Assembly: GCA_009694135.1 (NCBI GenBank)
Contig: SHVS01000007.1
Coordinates: forward strand, 1 to 64,000
Length of the DNA: 64,000 nt
From: Alphaproteobacteria bacterium
GTDB lineage: Bacteria; Pseudomonadota; Alphaproteobacteria; UBA6615
Direction of reading: 5' to 3'
Below are positions 12,670 through 21,551 of this stretch, piece by piece. The notes beneath the pieces are model-generated. The model saw only the letters and a list, made by a program, of their open reading frames with translations. It was not told the DNA's origin and made no database searches. The first letter of the stretch is position 1; every line of letters starts with the position of its first letter. The translations under genes and the position numbers were made by a program.

Positions 12670-13521
12670 CTATTCGGCAGCGGTGGCCCAGAGCGGCCGC
12701 GCGCCGGCCACATCCGGCCAAGCCGGGGCCAGCCGGGCGCCGAGCCGCAGCGGGGCCACGCCCAGCGCCAATCCGCTGCGCGCGTCGGTTTCGACGAATA
12801 CGCCGCACAGCGTCCCCGGCCCTTCGGCGGGGGTCAGTTTCTCCCCCGGCAGCTTGGTGCGGAAGCGCTGGATCGCCGCCTGCTTCTGCATGCCGATGAC
12901 GCTGTCGTAATCGCCGCACATGCCCGCGTCCGTCTGATAGGCGGTGCCGAGCGGCAGGCGCTGGGCATCCGCCGTCGGCACATGGCTATGCGTGCCGACC
13001 ACCAGGCTGGCGCGCCCATCGGCCTGATGCGCGAGCGCCATTTTTTCGGAGCTGGCTTCGGCATGCACGTCGATCACGCTGGCCGCCAGGTTTGCGCCGA
13101 GGCGATGAGTGTTAAGGAGCTCCTCGAGCTGGGCGAAGGGATCGTCGAGTGCATCCATGAACAGCCGCCCCATCAGATTGGCGACCATGATGTTCTGCCC
13201 GTTGCCGGCCTTGAACACGCCCGCGCCGCGCCCCGGCGTGCCTTTGGGGAAATTATGCGGGCGCAAAAGCCGCGGCTCGTTGGCGTAATAGGACAGGCTT
13301 TCGCGCCGGTCCCAGGCATGGTTGCCGGTCGTGATCACATCGACGCCGGCCTCGAACAACTGGCGGCCGATCTGCTCGGTGATGCCGAAGCCATGCGCTG
13401 CGTTCTCGCCATTGACGATGACGAAATCGAGCGCCAGCGCGCGCTTCACCCGCGGCAGGTTGCCGACCAGCACGTCGCGCCCGGCGCGCCCGACGATATC
13501 GCCGCAGAACAAAATGCGCAT
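12670..13521 (-). CDS. TIGR00282/YmdB-type metallophosphoesterase
   Basis: A 283-aa calcineurin-like phosphoesterase. Metal-binding motifs are FCGDIVGRAGRD at the N-terminus, VIVNGENAAHGFGI, TTGNHAWDRRE and VVGTHSHVPTAD. Bacillus YmdB is a 2',3'-cyclic-nucleotide phosphodiesterase; the substrate here is unknown. It starts 5 bp after fthC and probably belongs to that operon. Confidence 0.9.
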   Translation of the reverse strand: MRILFCGDIVGRAGRDVLVGNLPRVKRALALDFVIVNGENAAHGFGITEQIGRQLFEAGVDVITTGNHAWDRRESLSYYANEPRLLRPHNFPKGTPGRGAGVFKAGNGQNIMVANLMGRLFMDALDDPFAQLEELLNTHRLGANLAASVIDVHAEASSEKMALAHQADGRASLVVGTHSHVPTADAQRLPLGTAYQTDAGMCGDYDSVIGMQKQAAIQRFRTKLPGEKLTPAEGPGTLCGVFVETDARSGLALGVAPLRLGARLAPAWPDVAGARPLWATAAE

Positions 13522-13526
13522 GAAGT

Positions 13527-14123
13527 CTAGTCACCACTCCAGTTGCAGCGGATCAGCTCGGTCTCGGTCAGGATCCAGTCCAGCCGCTCATCGCCGGCTT
13601 CGGCTGGCACCTCGGCGACAAGCTGCGCCTGATAGCAAAGCCCGATCGCCAAACACGGCCCGGAAGCGCGCAGCGCCGCAAGGGTGCGGTCATAGTAGCC
13701 GCCGCCATAGCCAAGGCGGAAGCCCCGCCGATCGGCCGCCAGCAAGGGCGCGAACACCACCTGTGGCGAAACGAGCGGCGCATCCGGCGGCGGGGCGAGC
13801 GTGCCATGCCCCGCAGGCACCAGGATCATCCCCGGTTGATAGCGACGGAAGCGCAGCGGCCCTCCGGGTGCATCCACGACCGGCAACCCGACCACCGCCC
13901 CGGCAGCCAAAAGGCGCTCTATCAAGGGGCGGGTGTCGAACTCATCGCCGATCGGCCAGTAGGCCGCCACAGCGGCGCTGCGGGCAAGCTCAGCCGCCAG
14001 GCGCGGGTCGTCGAGCGCCGCGGCGACCGCCTCCCCCGCGCCACGCGGGCTGAAGGACGCACGCCGGGCGAGCGCCGCCTGGCGCAGCGCGGCTTTGGCG
14101 TCGGCTATCGTTCCGTTAGGCAT
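13527..14123 (-). CDS. fthC: 5-formyltetrahydrofolate cyclo-ligase
   Basis: Converts 5-formyl-THF to 5,10-methenyl-THF with ATP. The 198-aa product has the N-terminal basic motif ALRQAALARRASF and the C-terminal ATP/folate motif RRGFRLGYGGGYYDRTLA. The 6S RNA lies immediately upstream, the conserved ssrS-fthC (ygfA) linkage of proteobacteria. Confidence 0.95.
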   Translation of the reverse strand: MPNGTIADAKAALRQAALARRASFSPRGAGEAVAAALDDPRLAAELARSAAVAAYWPIGDEFDTRPLIERLLAAGAVVGLPVVDAPGGPLRFRRYQPGMILVPAGHGTLAPPPDAPLVSPQVVFAPLLAADRRGFRLGYGGGYYDRTLAALRASGPCLAIGLCYQAQLVAEVPAEAGDERLDWILTETELIRCNWSGD

Positions 14124-14129
14124 AGAGCG

Positions 14130-14310
14130 GGCGGCGCCAGGCTAGCCGTTGGCAGTTCATGTCCACAGAGGCCTGCCAGTGCAGGTGGGCGCCATGTACC
14201 TCGGCCCCATTTGACCGTTGAGTCAGAGGCCGAGACAGAGACAGCTCCCTTGTGGAGCTTATAGCCCCCTGGACAATAGTAGCCGGACGCACTCCCCAGC
14301 CACCGCCCTG
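14130..14310 (-). ncRNA. ssrS: 6S RNA (SsrS)
   Basis: The gene-free stretch between zapA and fthC is the classic 6S locus. On the minus strand its ends can pair (GGCGG near 14307 with CCGCC near 14131), and it contains GGGGCTATAAGCTCC and a central purine/pyrimidine pattern that can form the long open-complex mimic bound by sigma-70 RNA polymerase. The ends are approximate. The call rests on synteny plus gross structure; an Rfam 6S covariance search would settle it. Confidence 0.7.
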
Positions 14311-14319
14311 AGGATGAAT

Positions 14320-14643
14320 CTAAGGTCGTTCGAGGCGCGCGACAATGGCTTCGATGCGCGAAGCGGCGGTTTCGATCCGGCTGCTGAGGACCGACTGGTC
14401 GCCGGCGACCGGTCCGTTCCCTCGTAGAGCGTTGAGTTCCATGAGCGAATCCGACAATTCATCGGCGAGCAGGACCCCGGCCATGACGAGCAACCGGGTA
14501 TCCCCGACTTGCCCCAGGCCTTTGATCAGCTCGGCGACCTTGCCGCTGAGATAATCGGCCAAGCGCGCGACATGGTCTTCCTTGCCATTCTCGCAAGTGA
14601 CCGTGTAGCTCCGCCCATTGATGGTGACTGCGACCTGCGCCAT
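14320..14643 (-). CDS. zapA: Cell division protein ZapA
   Basis: FtsZ-ring associated protein. The 107-aa product starts AQVAVTINGRSYTVTCENG, the family N-terminal strand, followed by the helical dimerisation and coiled-coil region (LLVMAGVLLADELSDSL). The ATG at 14643 is chosen over the open frame to 14688 because the family sequence begins there and a GGGGGA lies 3 nt upstream. It is followed by the 6S RNA gene. Confidence 0.93.
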   Translation of the reverse strand: MAQVAVTINGRSYTVTCENGKEDHVARLADYLSGKVAELIKGLGQVGDTRLLVMAGVLLADELSDSLMELNALRGNGPVAGDQSVLSSRIETAASRIEAIVARLERP

Positions 14644-14743
14644 GGATCCCCCGTCTCGGCATGCGTAACAACCAGTTGTGCGTAGCAACCTGCCGCGTTT
14701 GGCTTCGCTTGCCGCGCTGCCCCGACTTGATCGGCCGCTCTAC

Positions 14744-14971
14744 CTAATCCGCCCCGGACTGTTCACCGAACACGCCGCTGAGCCGCTCGATCGCGCCATC
14801 AAGCCGGCGCGCGACCTTGCCGGCCACGGTCTTCAACTCGGCATGCTCGGCCTTGAGCTTGCCAAATTCGACCAAAGCCGCCGCATGATCGCCCTTGCCC
14901 CCGGCGAGAGCCGATCCCAGCCGCGCGATTGCCGCGTCCAGCCGTGCCTGCGCCCGTTCCAAATCCGACAT
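14744..14971 (-). CDS. Small coiled-coil protein upstream of zapA (DUF4164-like)
   Basis: A 75-aa, almost entirely helical protein with heptad-like repeats (MSDLERAQARLDAAIARLG, then KLKAEHAELKTVAGKVARRL). Short coiled-coil genes next to zapA are common in alphaproteobacteria, some annotated DUF4164. A role in the divisome is inferred from position only. Confidence 0.7.
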   Translation of the reverse strand: MSDLERAQARLDAAIARLGSALAGGKGDHAAALVEFGKLKAEHAELKTVAGKVARRLDGAIERLSGVFGEQSGAD

Positions 14972-15202
14972 CGTTCAGCCCCTGCCGCGCGCGATCTCTT
15001 AGGCCTACTGTAATGTCGTCGGCGCGGGGCGGTCAACGCCGACCGCTCACCGCCCAGCTGACACCATCGGCGCGTCTGATAGTCGCAGGACCGCCTCCCT
15101 TGCGATCACGGGCGCGCTGCCTCTAGTCTCGGGGCAGGATCGAGGCAGGGCGGCAGCGATGAGCGCCACGTCTCGCAATCATGGCGCGAGGGAGGAATTA
15201 TC

Positions 15203-16213
15203 ATGGCGGTGCGTGTCGCCATCAACGGTTTTGGCAGAATCGGGCGGCTTGTGCTTCGGGCGGCGGCCGAGCAAAAGCGGACCGACGTTCAATACGTCGC
15301 CATCAATGATCTCGGCTCGGTCGAGGCCAATGCGCATCTGTTCCGCTATGACAGCGTGCACGGTCGCTTCCCCGGCACGGTCAAGACCGGAGCCGACTGG
15401 ATGGATGTCGGCTTTGGTGAGATCAAGATCATGGCGCAGAAGGATCCGACCAAATTGCCGTGGAAAGACCTCGGCATCGACATCGTGATGGAATGCACCG
15501 GCATCTTCACCGACAAGGAAAAGGCTGCGGTGCATCTGGCCGCGGGCGCCAAGCGCGTGCTGGTCTCGGCCCCGTCCAACGGCGCCGATATGACCGTTGT
15601 CTATGGCGTGAACGAGGACAAGCTCACCGCCGAGCATAAAGTCGTGTCGAACGCTTCCTGCACGACCAACTGCCTCGCCCCCGTGGCCGCCGTGTTGCAC
15701 AAGGCGGTCGGCATCAAGCACGGCTTCATGACCACGATTCACAGCTATACCGGCGACCAGCGCACGGTCGACACCTTGCATAATGACTTCCGCCGCGCGC
15801 GGGCCGCGGCCGTGTCGTTGATCCCGTCTTCGTCGGGAGCGGCGCGCGCTATCGGACTTGTCATGCCCGAGCTCAAGGGCAAGCTCGACGGCACCTCGAT
15901 CCGCGTGCCGACGCCGAATGTGTCGGTGGTCGATCTGGTGATCGAGGCCGAGAAGGCGACGACCGCCGAAGCCGTCAATGCCGCGATCGTCAAGGCGGCG
16001 GGCGATAACCGCCTGAAGGGCATCCTGGTCGCCAGCAATGAGCCGCTGGTCTCGTCGGACTTCAACCACACCTCGGCCAGCTCGATCGTCGATCTGTTGG
16101 AGACCCAAGTGCTCGACAACACCATGGTGCGGATCCTCTCCTGGTACGACAACGAGTGGGGCTTCTCCTGCCGCATGAACGACACGGCGGCATTGATGGG
16201 CCGCTTCGGCTGA
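15203..16213 (+). CDS. gap: Type I glyceraldehyde-3-phosphate dehydrogenase
   Basis: Oxidises glyceraldehyde-3-phosphate to 1,3-bisphosphoglycerate with NAD(P)+ in glycolysis or the Calvin cycle. The 336-aa product has the Rossmann motif AINGFGRIGR, the catalytic Cys in NASCTTNCLAPV (near residue 150) and the C-terminal SWYDNEWGFSCRM. A GGAGG lies 8 nt upstream of the ATG. It is the first gene of a plus-strand run; pgk and fba are not adjacent. Confidence 0.97.
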   Translation: MAVRVAINGFGRIGRLVLRAAAEQKRTDVQYVAINDLGSVEANAHLFRYDSVHGRFPGTVKTGADWMDVGFGEIKIMAQKDPTKLPWKDLGIDIVMECTGIFTDKEKAAVHLAAGAKRVLVSAPSNGADMTVVYGVNEDKLTAEHKVVSNASCTTNCLAPVAAVLHKAVGIKHGFMTTIHSYTGDQRTVDTLHNDFRRARAAAVSLIPSSSGAARAIGLVMPELKGKLDGTSIRVPTPNVSVVDLVIEAEKATTAEAVNAAIVKAAGDNRLKGILVASNEPLVSSDFNHTSASSIVDLLETQVLDNTMVRILSWYDNEWGFSCRMNDTAALMGRFG

Positions 16214-16248
16214 GACAGCGACGCGCTCCGGTCCATCCAAGCTGGAGC

Positions 16249-16659
16249 GTGCTCGTTCATTCGCTGGCCGAAGCTCTGGCCGCGGGTGAAGCGGCGACGA
16301 TCGCGGGACGACCGGTGCGCATCGTAAGCGCACCGGCGGCCGCGTCCTCCGCCGGGCCGGGTTGGTTCGCCGCCGTGATTGAGCGCGTGCGCGACCGCCA
16401 CCCGAGGTCGGTCGCGGAAAGCGTGCTCGATTGTGGGCTGTCCGCGGGTGCGGCGCTGGCCGCCATTCGCCACGGTGGCATCGAGTCTTTGGTGGTCCGC
16501 GTGCGTCCCATGGTGCGGAAGAAGCTCGCAGCGATCGGCGCGGCGCGTAAGATTTCGGTCCTTGCCCGCCCGCCCTCTCCTGCCCTTGATCTGTTGGATG
16601 CGACCGACCCAGCCGCCGCCTGCCGCGCATGGCTCGAAAAGCATAAGGCCCGCCCATGA
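16249..16659 (+). CDS. Hypothetical protein between gap and thiE
   Basis: A 136-aa protein, soluble by appearance, with LAEALAAGEAATIAG near the N-terminus and AACRAWLEKHKARP at the C-terminus. The frame is open from inside gap, but GTG at 16249 gives a product lying entirely after the gap stop; no start has a good ribosome-binding site. It overlaps thiE by ATGA, so the two are translated together. I do not recognise the family. Confidence 0.65.
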   Translation: MLVHSLAEALAAGEAATIAGRPVRIVSAPAAASSAGPGWFAAVIERVRDRHPRSVAESVLDCGLSAGAALAAIRHGGIESLVVRVRPMVRKKLAAIGAARKISVLARPPSPALDLLDATDPAAACRAWLEKHKARP

Positions 16660-17279
16660 CCAGGCCGCCCTGCCAGCTCATCCTGGTGACCCCGGAACGC
16701 TTCGACCCGGTCGCCTTTCTGCCGGCGCTTGAGCAGGCGCTCGACGCTGGCCTTGTCGCCTGCCTCGAGCTGCGGCTCTCCGGCCTGTCCGACGCCCAGG
16801 CGCGCGCCGCGATCGACCTTTTGCGCCCGCCGGCGCAGCGGCGCTCCGTCGCCGTCCTGCTCGCCGGTCAGGCCGGGCTGGCGGCCGAGACCGGCTGCGA
16901 CGGTGCTCATCTCGATCCGGCCGCGATGAGCTACCAAGACGCGCGGCGGGTGCTCGGCCCCGGCGGGATTCTCGGCATCGCCGCCGGAATTTCCCGCCAT
17001 CTCGCCCTCGACGCGGCCGAGGCCGGGGCCGATTTCGTGTCCTTTGGGCCCTATTACCCGGACAACGAGGCACAGGCGGCCGGGCGCGACCTGTTGCGCT
17101 GGTGGCAAGAGGTGATCGAGGTCCCGTGCGTCGCCCAAGGAGGCATAACTCCGGCCAATGCCGGTATGCTGGTCGCCGCCGGGGCCGATTTCATCGCCTG
17201 CGCGCGCGGCGTGTGGGACCATGCCGATGGCCCGACCGTGGCGGTAGGCGCCTTGACGAGCCTGTTAACTACGACATGA
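16656..17279 (+). CDS. thiE: Thiamine phosphate synthase
   Basis: Joins HMP-PP and thiazole phosphate to make thiamine phosphate. The 207-aa TIM-barrel product has the pyrophosphate-binding end GADFVSFGPYY and the phosphate loop AQGGITPANAGMLVAAGADF. The N-terminus is divergent (LELRLSGLSDAQARAAIDLL). No other thiamine genes or TPP riboswitch are visible nearby. The start overlaps the preceding small gene. Confidence 0.88.
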   Translation: MTRPPCQLILVTPERFDPVAFLPALEQALDAGLVACLELRLSGLSDAQARAAIDLLRPPAQRRSVAVLLAGQAGLAAETGCDGAHLDPAAMSYQDARRVLGPGGILGIAAGISRHLALDAAEAGADFVSFGPYYPDNEAQAAGRDLLRWWQEVIEVPCVAQGGITPANAGMLVAAGADFIACARGVWDHADGPTVAVGALTSLLTTT

Positions 17280-17355
17280 GTTTGCCTCGCAGCGGCGGTG
17301 TTGCTAGGGTCCGACCGCTTTCCCAAAACCCGTTTAGAGCTTGGAATCCCACGCG

Positions 17356-17925
17356 ATGAAAATCGACGCGAGCGCCGTCCGCCAAGGCAATATCATTGAG
17401 CTTCAGGGCAAACTTTGGCGGGTGGCCAAGGCGGAATTCGGCAAGCGTGCCCAGGCGGCGGCCGTGGTGCAGGTCGAACTGCGCAACGTCATCGACGGCT
17501 ACAAGCTCAACGAGCGCTGGCGCAGTTCCGAGCAGATCGAGGTCGTGCGCCTCGAACAGCGCGATTTTCAATACTTGTTCCGGGAAGGCGACGCCTTCAC
17601 CTTCATGGATCAGCAGACCTTCGAGCAAATCACGCTCGACCGCGAGCTGATCGGCGACGAGCCGTCGAAGTTCTTGCAGGACGGCATGATCGTCTCGATC
17701 GAATCGCATGACGAAAAGCCGATTTCGGTGCGGCTGCCGGAGAAGGTGAAGCTGCGCGTGGTCGAAGCCGACGCCACGGTGAAGGGCCAGACCGCCGCCG
17801 CGTCCTACAAGCCGGCCCTGCTCGAGAATGGGGTCAGAATCCTGGTGCCGCCGCATATCGAAGTCGGGGCGCGGATCGTGGTCTCGACCTCGGAAGGCAC
17901 CTATCTCGAGCGGGCGAAAGATTAG
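17356..17925 (+). CDS. efp: Elongation factor P with an atypical modification loop
   Basis: Relieves ribosome stalling at polyproline. The 189-aa product spans all three EF-P domains, with the C-terminal EGTYLERAKD. The loop that is normally PGKGxA, carrying the lysine modified by EpmA, reads RAQAAA (residues 31-36), so Gln33 occupies the Lys34 position; the spacing to the conserved QVEL is unchanged, so this is substitution and not misalignment. The ATG at 17356 is preferred to the TTG at 17341 as it gives the family N-terminus MKIDASAVRQG. It is followed by suhB 48 bp later. Confidence 0.95.
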   Translation: MKIDASAVRQGNIIELQGKLWRVAKAEFGKRAQAAAVVQVELRNVIDGYKLNERWRSSEQIEVVRLEQRDFQYLFREGDAFTFMDQQTFEQITLDRELIGDEPSKFLQDGMIVSIESHDEKPISVRLPEKVKLRVVEADATVKGQTAAASYKPALLENGVRILVPPHIEVGARIVVSTSEGTYLERAKD

Positions 17926-17973
17926 CGTCGCCCGCCCCCGCGCGATGTTTCGCGTCACGCGCGGCCATCAACA

Positions 17974-18780
17974 ATGACCCAATCCTCCGCGCTGATCCAT
18001 GTGATGGACCGCGCCGCCCGCAAGGCCGGGCGTGCGCTGGTGCGCGATTTTGGCGAGGTCGAGCTGCTGCAGGTGTCAAAGAAGGGCGCGGCCGATTTCG
18101 TCTCCGCCGCCGATCTGCGCGCCGAGCAGACCCTCAAGGAGGAGCTGGCGCGCGCGCGCCCCGATTTCATTTTCGAGGGCGAGGAAACCGGGGTCGGCGC
18201 CGGCTCGGGAAAAACCCGCTGGCTGGTCGATCCGCTCGACGGCACGACCAATTTCCTGCACGGCATCCCGCATTTCGCCATTTCGATCGCCGTGGTCGAG
18301 GACGGCAAGATCACCGCCGGGCTCGTGTATTCGCCGCTGCTCGACGAGGTCTATTCGGCCGCCAGCGGTGAAGGCGCCTTTGTCGGCCGCCGACGGCTGC
18401 GTGTTTCCGCGCGCAGCGCGCTGAAGGAGTCGCTGATCGCCACTGGAATCCCTTATCTCGGGCGCGGCGACCACAAGCACTATCTGTCAACGCTCGAATG
18501 CGTGATGGGCAAGGTCGCCGGCATCCGCCGCTTCGGTTCGGCGGCGCTCGACTTGGCCTATGTGGCGGCCGGGCGTTTCGACGGTTTCTGGGAATTCGGG
18601 CTGAAACCCTGGGATGTCGCCGCCGGAATCATCCTGGTGCGCGAAGCCGGGGGATTCGTGACCGACGCGCGCGGCGGCGAGGACATGCTCGGCACCGGCG
18701 ACATCGTCGCCGGCAATGGCGCCATCCATCAGGAGCTGCGCACGCTTCTCTCTCCGCTTGGAATGCCCGCCGCCGCTTAA
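17974..18780 (+). CDS. suhB: Inositol monophosphatase family protein (SuhB-like)
   Basis: A Mg-dependent phosphatase of 268 aa. Metal and substrate motifs are visible: FEGEETGVG, DPLDGTTNFLHGIPHFAIS and KPWDVAAGIILVREAGG. SuhB can also act with NusA/NusG in rRNA antitermination; this sequence does not say which role applies. It lies directly after efp, a common alphaproteobacterial pairing. Confidence 0.93.
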   Translation: MTQSSALIHVMDRAARKAGRALVRDFGEVELLQVSKKGAADFVSAADLRAEQTLKEELARARPDFIFEGEETGVGAGSGKTRWLVDPLDGTTNFLHGIPHFAISIAVVEDGKITAGLVYSPLLDEVYSAASGEGAFVGRRRLRVSARSALKESLIATGIPYLGRGDHKHYLSTLECVMGKVAGIRRFGSAALDLAYVAAGRFDGFWEFGLKPWDVAAGIILVREAGGFVTDARGGEDMLGTGDIVAGNGAIHQELRTLLSPLGMPAAA

Positions 18781-19035
18781 GCGCGTTCCGTTTGCCGGCG
18801 GCGTTTGTGCTCACGCGCGCGCTTTGCTAACCGGCCCTGAGCCAGGGGCTGGCGCAGAGCTGTAAATGGCCGGCGGAACCCTTATATGCTGTTGTGTCGC
18901 GAACCCTCGCCACGATATTTTGTGGTCGGACGAAGGGGTGTTGATTCCGGTTCCCGAGTCGTACCTGATTTCGATCGCAAACACGGGCGGCCTCGCCGCC
19001 GAATAACCTGGTTCTCTCTGGCGGATGGCAGGCGC

Positions 19036-20283
19036 GTGATACGACCGAGCAGAAGCGAGCAGCCACCGATCTCCCCGAGCGCACCGCTGCCGGCGCGCGT
19101 GGGCGCGGGGCTTGGCCTGTGCCTCTTGGCCGCGCTGACGTCGACCGCGCCTTCTGACGCAGCCGAGCGCATCCTGATCGACCCCGTCGCGCTCGAGGTC
19201 GCGCCGCAAACCCCTGCCGCGGCGCCCGCCTTGCGCCCCGTGCCGAAACGCCCGGCGCGCTCCGGCTTGAGTCCCGAGGCTCAGCTGCTGCTCAGCCTGC
19301 CCGCTGCGCGGCCAAACCTCGCCCCGGGCGCGGTCCCGGCTACGACCAAGCCGGCGGAGGCGCGGCCGGCAGCCGCGCCGGCGGCGTCTAAGCCAGTCGC
19401 TGCGTCCCCCGCCCCCGAGACTCGCGCCGCGGATGCGCGCGCTCAATCGAAAGCGAACGCTTCGCCAAGCCCGTCTGCGACGGCCACCGCGCCGGCCCCG
19501 CGCGCCGCGCCCATACCCGCGGTCGCGATCACCGCCATTCCGGCGTTAGACACGCCGGTCGCGACGCCGCCAGCACCGCCGACGGTCGCCGCCACGCCAC
19601 CGACGCCGCTCGTCGCCGCTGCGCCGACGCCTTTGGCCGTTGAGCCGCCAGCCGCACGACCAACGCCGCCGGTCACCACCGCCGCGACCGCGCCCAAACC
19701 CATGGCGGCCCCTGCTCCGGTCAAGACAGCGACGCCTGAGCCGGCCGCCAAGGCTGCCGCTCAAGCCCCGGCGCCGGTGAAACCGGCACCCTCCCCGCTG
19801 CCCGCCGCTCAAGTCGCCAAGCCGATCAAAGCCGCCGCCTCTGCTACGCCGGCGGCCACGGCGAACCTGCCGCCACAGCGGCTGGAGCTGATCGAGCCAG
19901 CGGCCGGTCCCGAACCTGCGCCCGCGGCGGCCCTAGAGCCGCAACTCGCTATGGCGCCGGCGAATTTGCCGATCGATTCGGTGCGCGTCGGTTTCGCCCG
20001 CAGCCAAGCATTACTGGACGACAAGTCGCGCGCCGTGCTGTCGGAAGTCGTCAACCGCATCAAGGATAATGGTGTCCTGCGCCTGCAGCTGGTCGCCTAC
20101 GCCCAGGCCGAAGGCGATGGGGCGAGCCAAGCGCGCCGCCTGTCGCTGACGCGTGCGCTCGCGGTGCGCTCTTATCTGATCGAGCAAGGCATACGCAGCA
20201 CACGCATGGATGTACGGGCGCTCGGGCCGTCCCCGGATGGGGGCCCCGCCGACCGTGTCGACGTATTGGTGGTGAAGCCGTAA
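19036..20283 (+). CDS. Secreted OmpA-like protein with long Ala/Pro-rich linker
   Basis: A 415-aa protein. The N-terminus (GTG start at 19036) has a basic region and a hydrophobic stretch GAGLGLCLLAALTSTAPSDA, likely a signal peptide or anchor. Residues about 55-300 are almost only Ala, Pro, Thr and Val. The last 100 residues form an OmpA/MotB-like domain (VGFARSQALLDDKSRAVLSE, then RRLSLTRALAVRSYLIEQGI), although the usual TDxxG motif is not canonical. The frame is open from 18886; the upstream part looks non-coding. It heads a three-gene set with the MotA-like and MotB/OmpA-like genes that follow. Confidence 0.75.
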   Translation: MIRPSRSEQPPISPSAPLPARVGAGLGLCLLAALTSTAPSDAAERILIDPVALEVAPQTPAAAPALRPVPKRPARSGLSPEAQLLLSLPAARPNLAPGAVPATTKPAEARPAAAPAASKPVAASPAPETRAADARAQSKANASPSPSATATAPAPRAAPIPAVAITAIPALDTPVATPPAPPTVAATPPTPLVAAAPTPLAVEPPAARPTPPVTTAATAPKPMAAPAPVKTATPEPAAKAAAQAPAPVKPAPSPLPAAQVAKPIKAAASATPAATANLPPQRLELIEPAAGPEPAPAAALEPQLAMAPANLPIDSVRVGFARSQALLDDKSRAVLSEVVNRIKDNGVLRLQLVAYAQAEGDGASQARRLSLTRALAVRSYLIEQGIRSTRMDVRALGPSPDGGPADRVDVLVVKP

Positions 20284-20335
20284 TGGCGCGCCACTTTCGT
20301 TCAAGCTTCAAGCCCGTAGCCCGGATCACCCGCCC

Positions 20336-21481
20336 ATGACGACGCCGCGTCGCTACCTGATCCGCATGTCGCTGTTCATGGCGGCCGCAGTTATTGTCGC
20401 CCTGATGTTGATCGAGCAGCTGATGTTCGCCTTCACGGTGAGCCTGTTCCTCAACTCCGTGATCCTCTCGGTGATGCTCTTCGGCGTCGGCTACATCTTC
20501 CGCCAAGTGCTGATGCTTTATCCCGAGGTGACTTGGCTCGAAGCCTATCGCGGCGATCACCCGATGCTGTCCTCGGTGCCGCGGCCAAAGCTGCTGGGCC
20601 CAATGGTGCGCATGCTGGCCGAGCGCCAGGGGCGCACGACCATTTCGGCGATGTCGATGCGTTCGATCCTCGATGGCGTCAGCGCTCGCCTGGATGAATC
20701 GCGCGACATCTCGCGCTACATGATCGGGCTGTTGATCTTCCTCGGGCTGCTCGGCACGTTCTGGGGCCTGATGGGTACGATCCAGAAGGTCGGTTCGGTG
20801 ATCGGCAACCTCAATATCACCGGCACCGACGTGCAAGCGCTGTTCGAAGAACTCAAGAAGGCTTTGCGCGAGCCGCTCGACGGCATGGGCACGGCCTTCA
20901 GCGCCTCGCTCTTCGGCCTCGCCAGCTCGCTCGTGCTTGGTTTCCTCGACCTGCAGGCCGCGCAAGCGCAGAACCGCTTCTACAACGAAGTCGAGGAATG
21001 GTTGTCGGGCAGCGCGCGGCTGACCGGCGTTTCGGCCATGGTCGAAGGCGGCGAGCAATCGGTGCCAGCCTATATTCAGGCGCTGCTTGAGACGACGGCC
21101 GACTCGCTCGATAACCTGCAGCGCACGATCGCGCGCGGCGAGTCTGCGCGATCGAGCAGCAGCCAGAGCATGATGTCACTGTCGGAGCGGTTGTCGACGC
21201 TCACCGATCAGATGCGCTCGGAGCAAAATCTGATGGTGCAGCTGGCGCAGAACCAGCTCGAGATGCGCCCAGTGCTTGCCCGCCTGGCGGAAGGCACGAG
21301 CGGCATCGACGAAGGCACGCGCAACCACATCCGCAATATGGACGTGCATTTGATGCGCCTGCTTGACGACGGGGCGCAGGGCCGCACGCAGATGGTGCAG
21401 GAGATCCGCTCCGAGATCCGCCTGCTCGCGCGCACCATTGCCGCCCTGGCCGAAGAAGGCGAGGCGGAGCCCCGCCGCTAA
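20336..21481 (+). CDS. MotA/TolQ/ExbB-like proton channel protein
   Basis: A 381-aa membrane protein. TM1 (about 10-33) and TM2 (38-60) are followed by a cytoplasmic loop, then TM3 with FLGLLGTFWGLMGTI and TM4 with GTAFSASLFGLASSLVLGF, the two conserved MotA/TolQ-family helices. After TM4 comes a long helical cytoplasmic tail (about 220-380) with coiled-coil character. It is distinct from tolQ at 8441-9154, and no flagellar genes are nearby. It pairs with the next gene as a predicted stator. Confidence 0.85.
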   Translation: MTTPRRYLIRMSLFMAAAVIVALMLIEQLMFAFTVSLFLNSVILSVMLFGVGYIFRQVLMLYPEVTWLEAYRGDHPMLSSVPRPKLLGPMVRMLAERQGRTTISAMSMRSILDGVSARLDESRDISRYMIGLLIFLGLLGTFWGLMGTIQKVGSVIGNLNITGTDVQALFEELKKALREPLDGMGTAFSASLFGLASSLVLGFLDLQAAQAQNRFYNEVEEWLSGSARLTGVSAMVEGGEQSVPAYIQALLETTADSLDNLQRTIARGESARSSSSQSMMSLSERLSTLTDQMRSEQNLMVQLAQNQLEMRPVLARLAEGTSGIDEGTRNHIRNMDVHLMRLLDDGAQGRTQMVQEIRSEIRLLARTIAALAEEGEAEPRR

Positions 21482-21551
21482 GCCGATGCTCGAGACGCCT
21501 GTTGCACCGCCCACCGCGCGCGGCCACTAGCGAAACGGAGGAGCTCGAGCC

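Noticed and set aside
15179-16681. Minus-strand open frame of 500 codons opposite gap
   Set aside because: Shadow of the gap gene.
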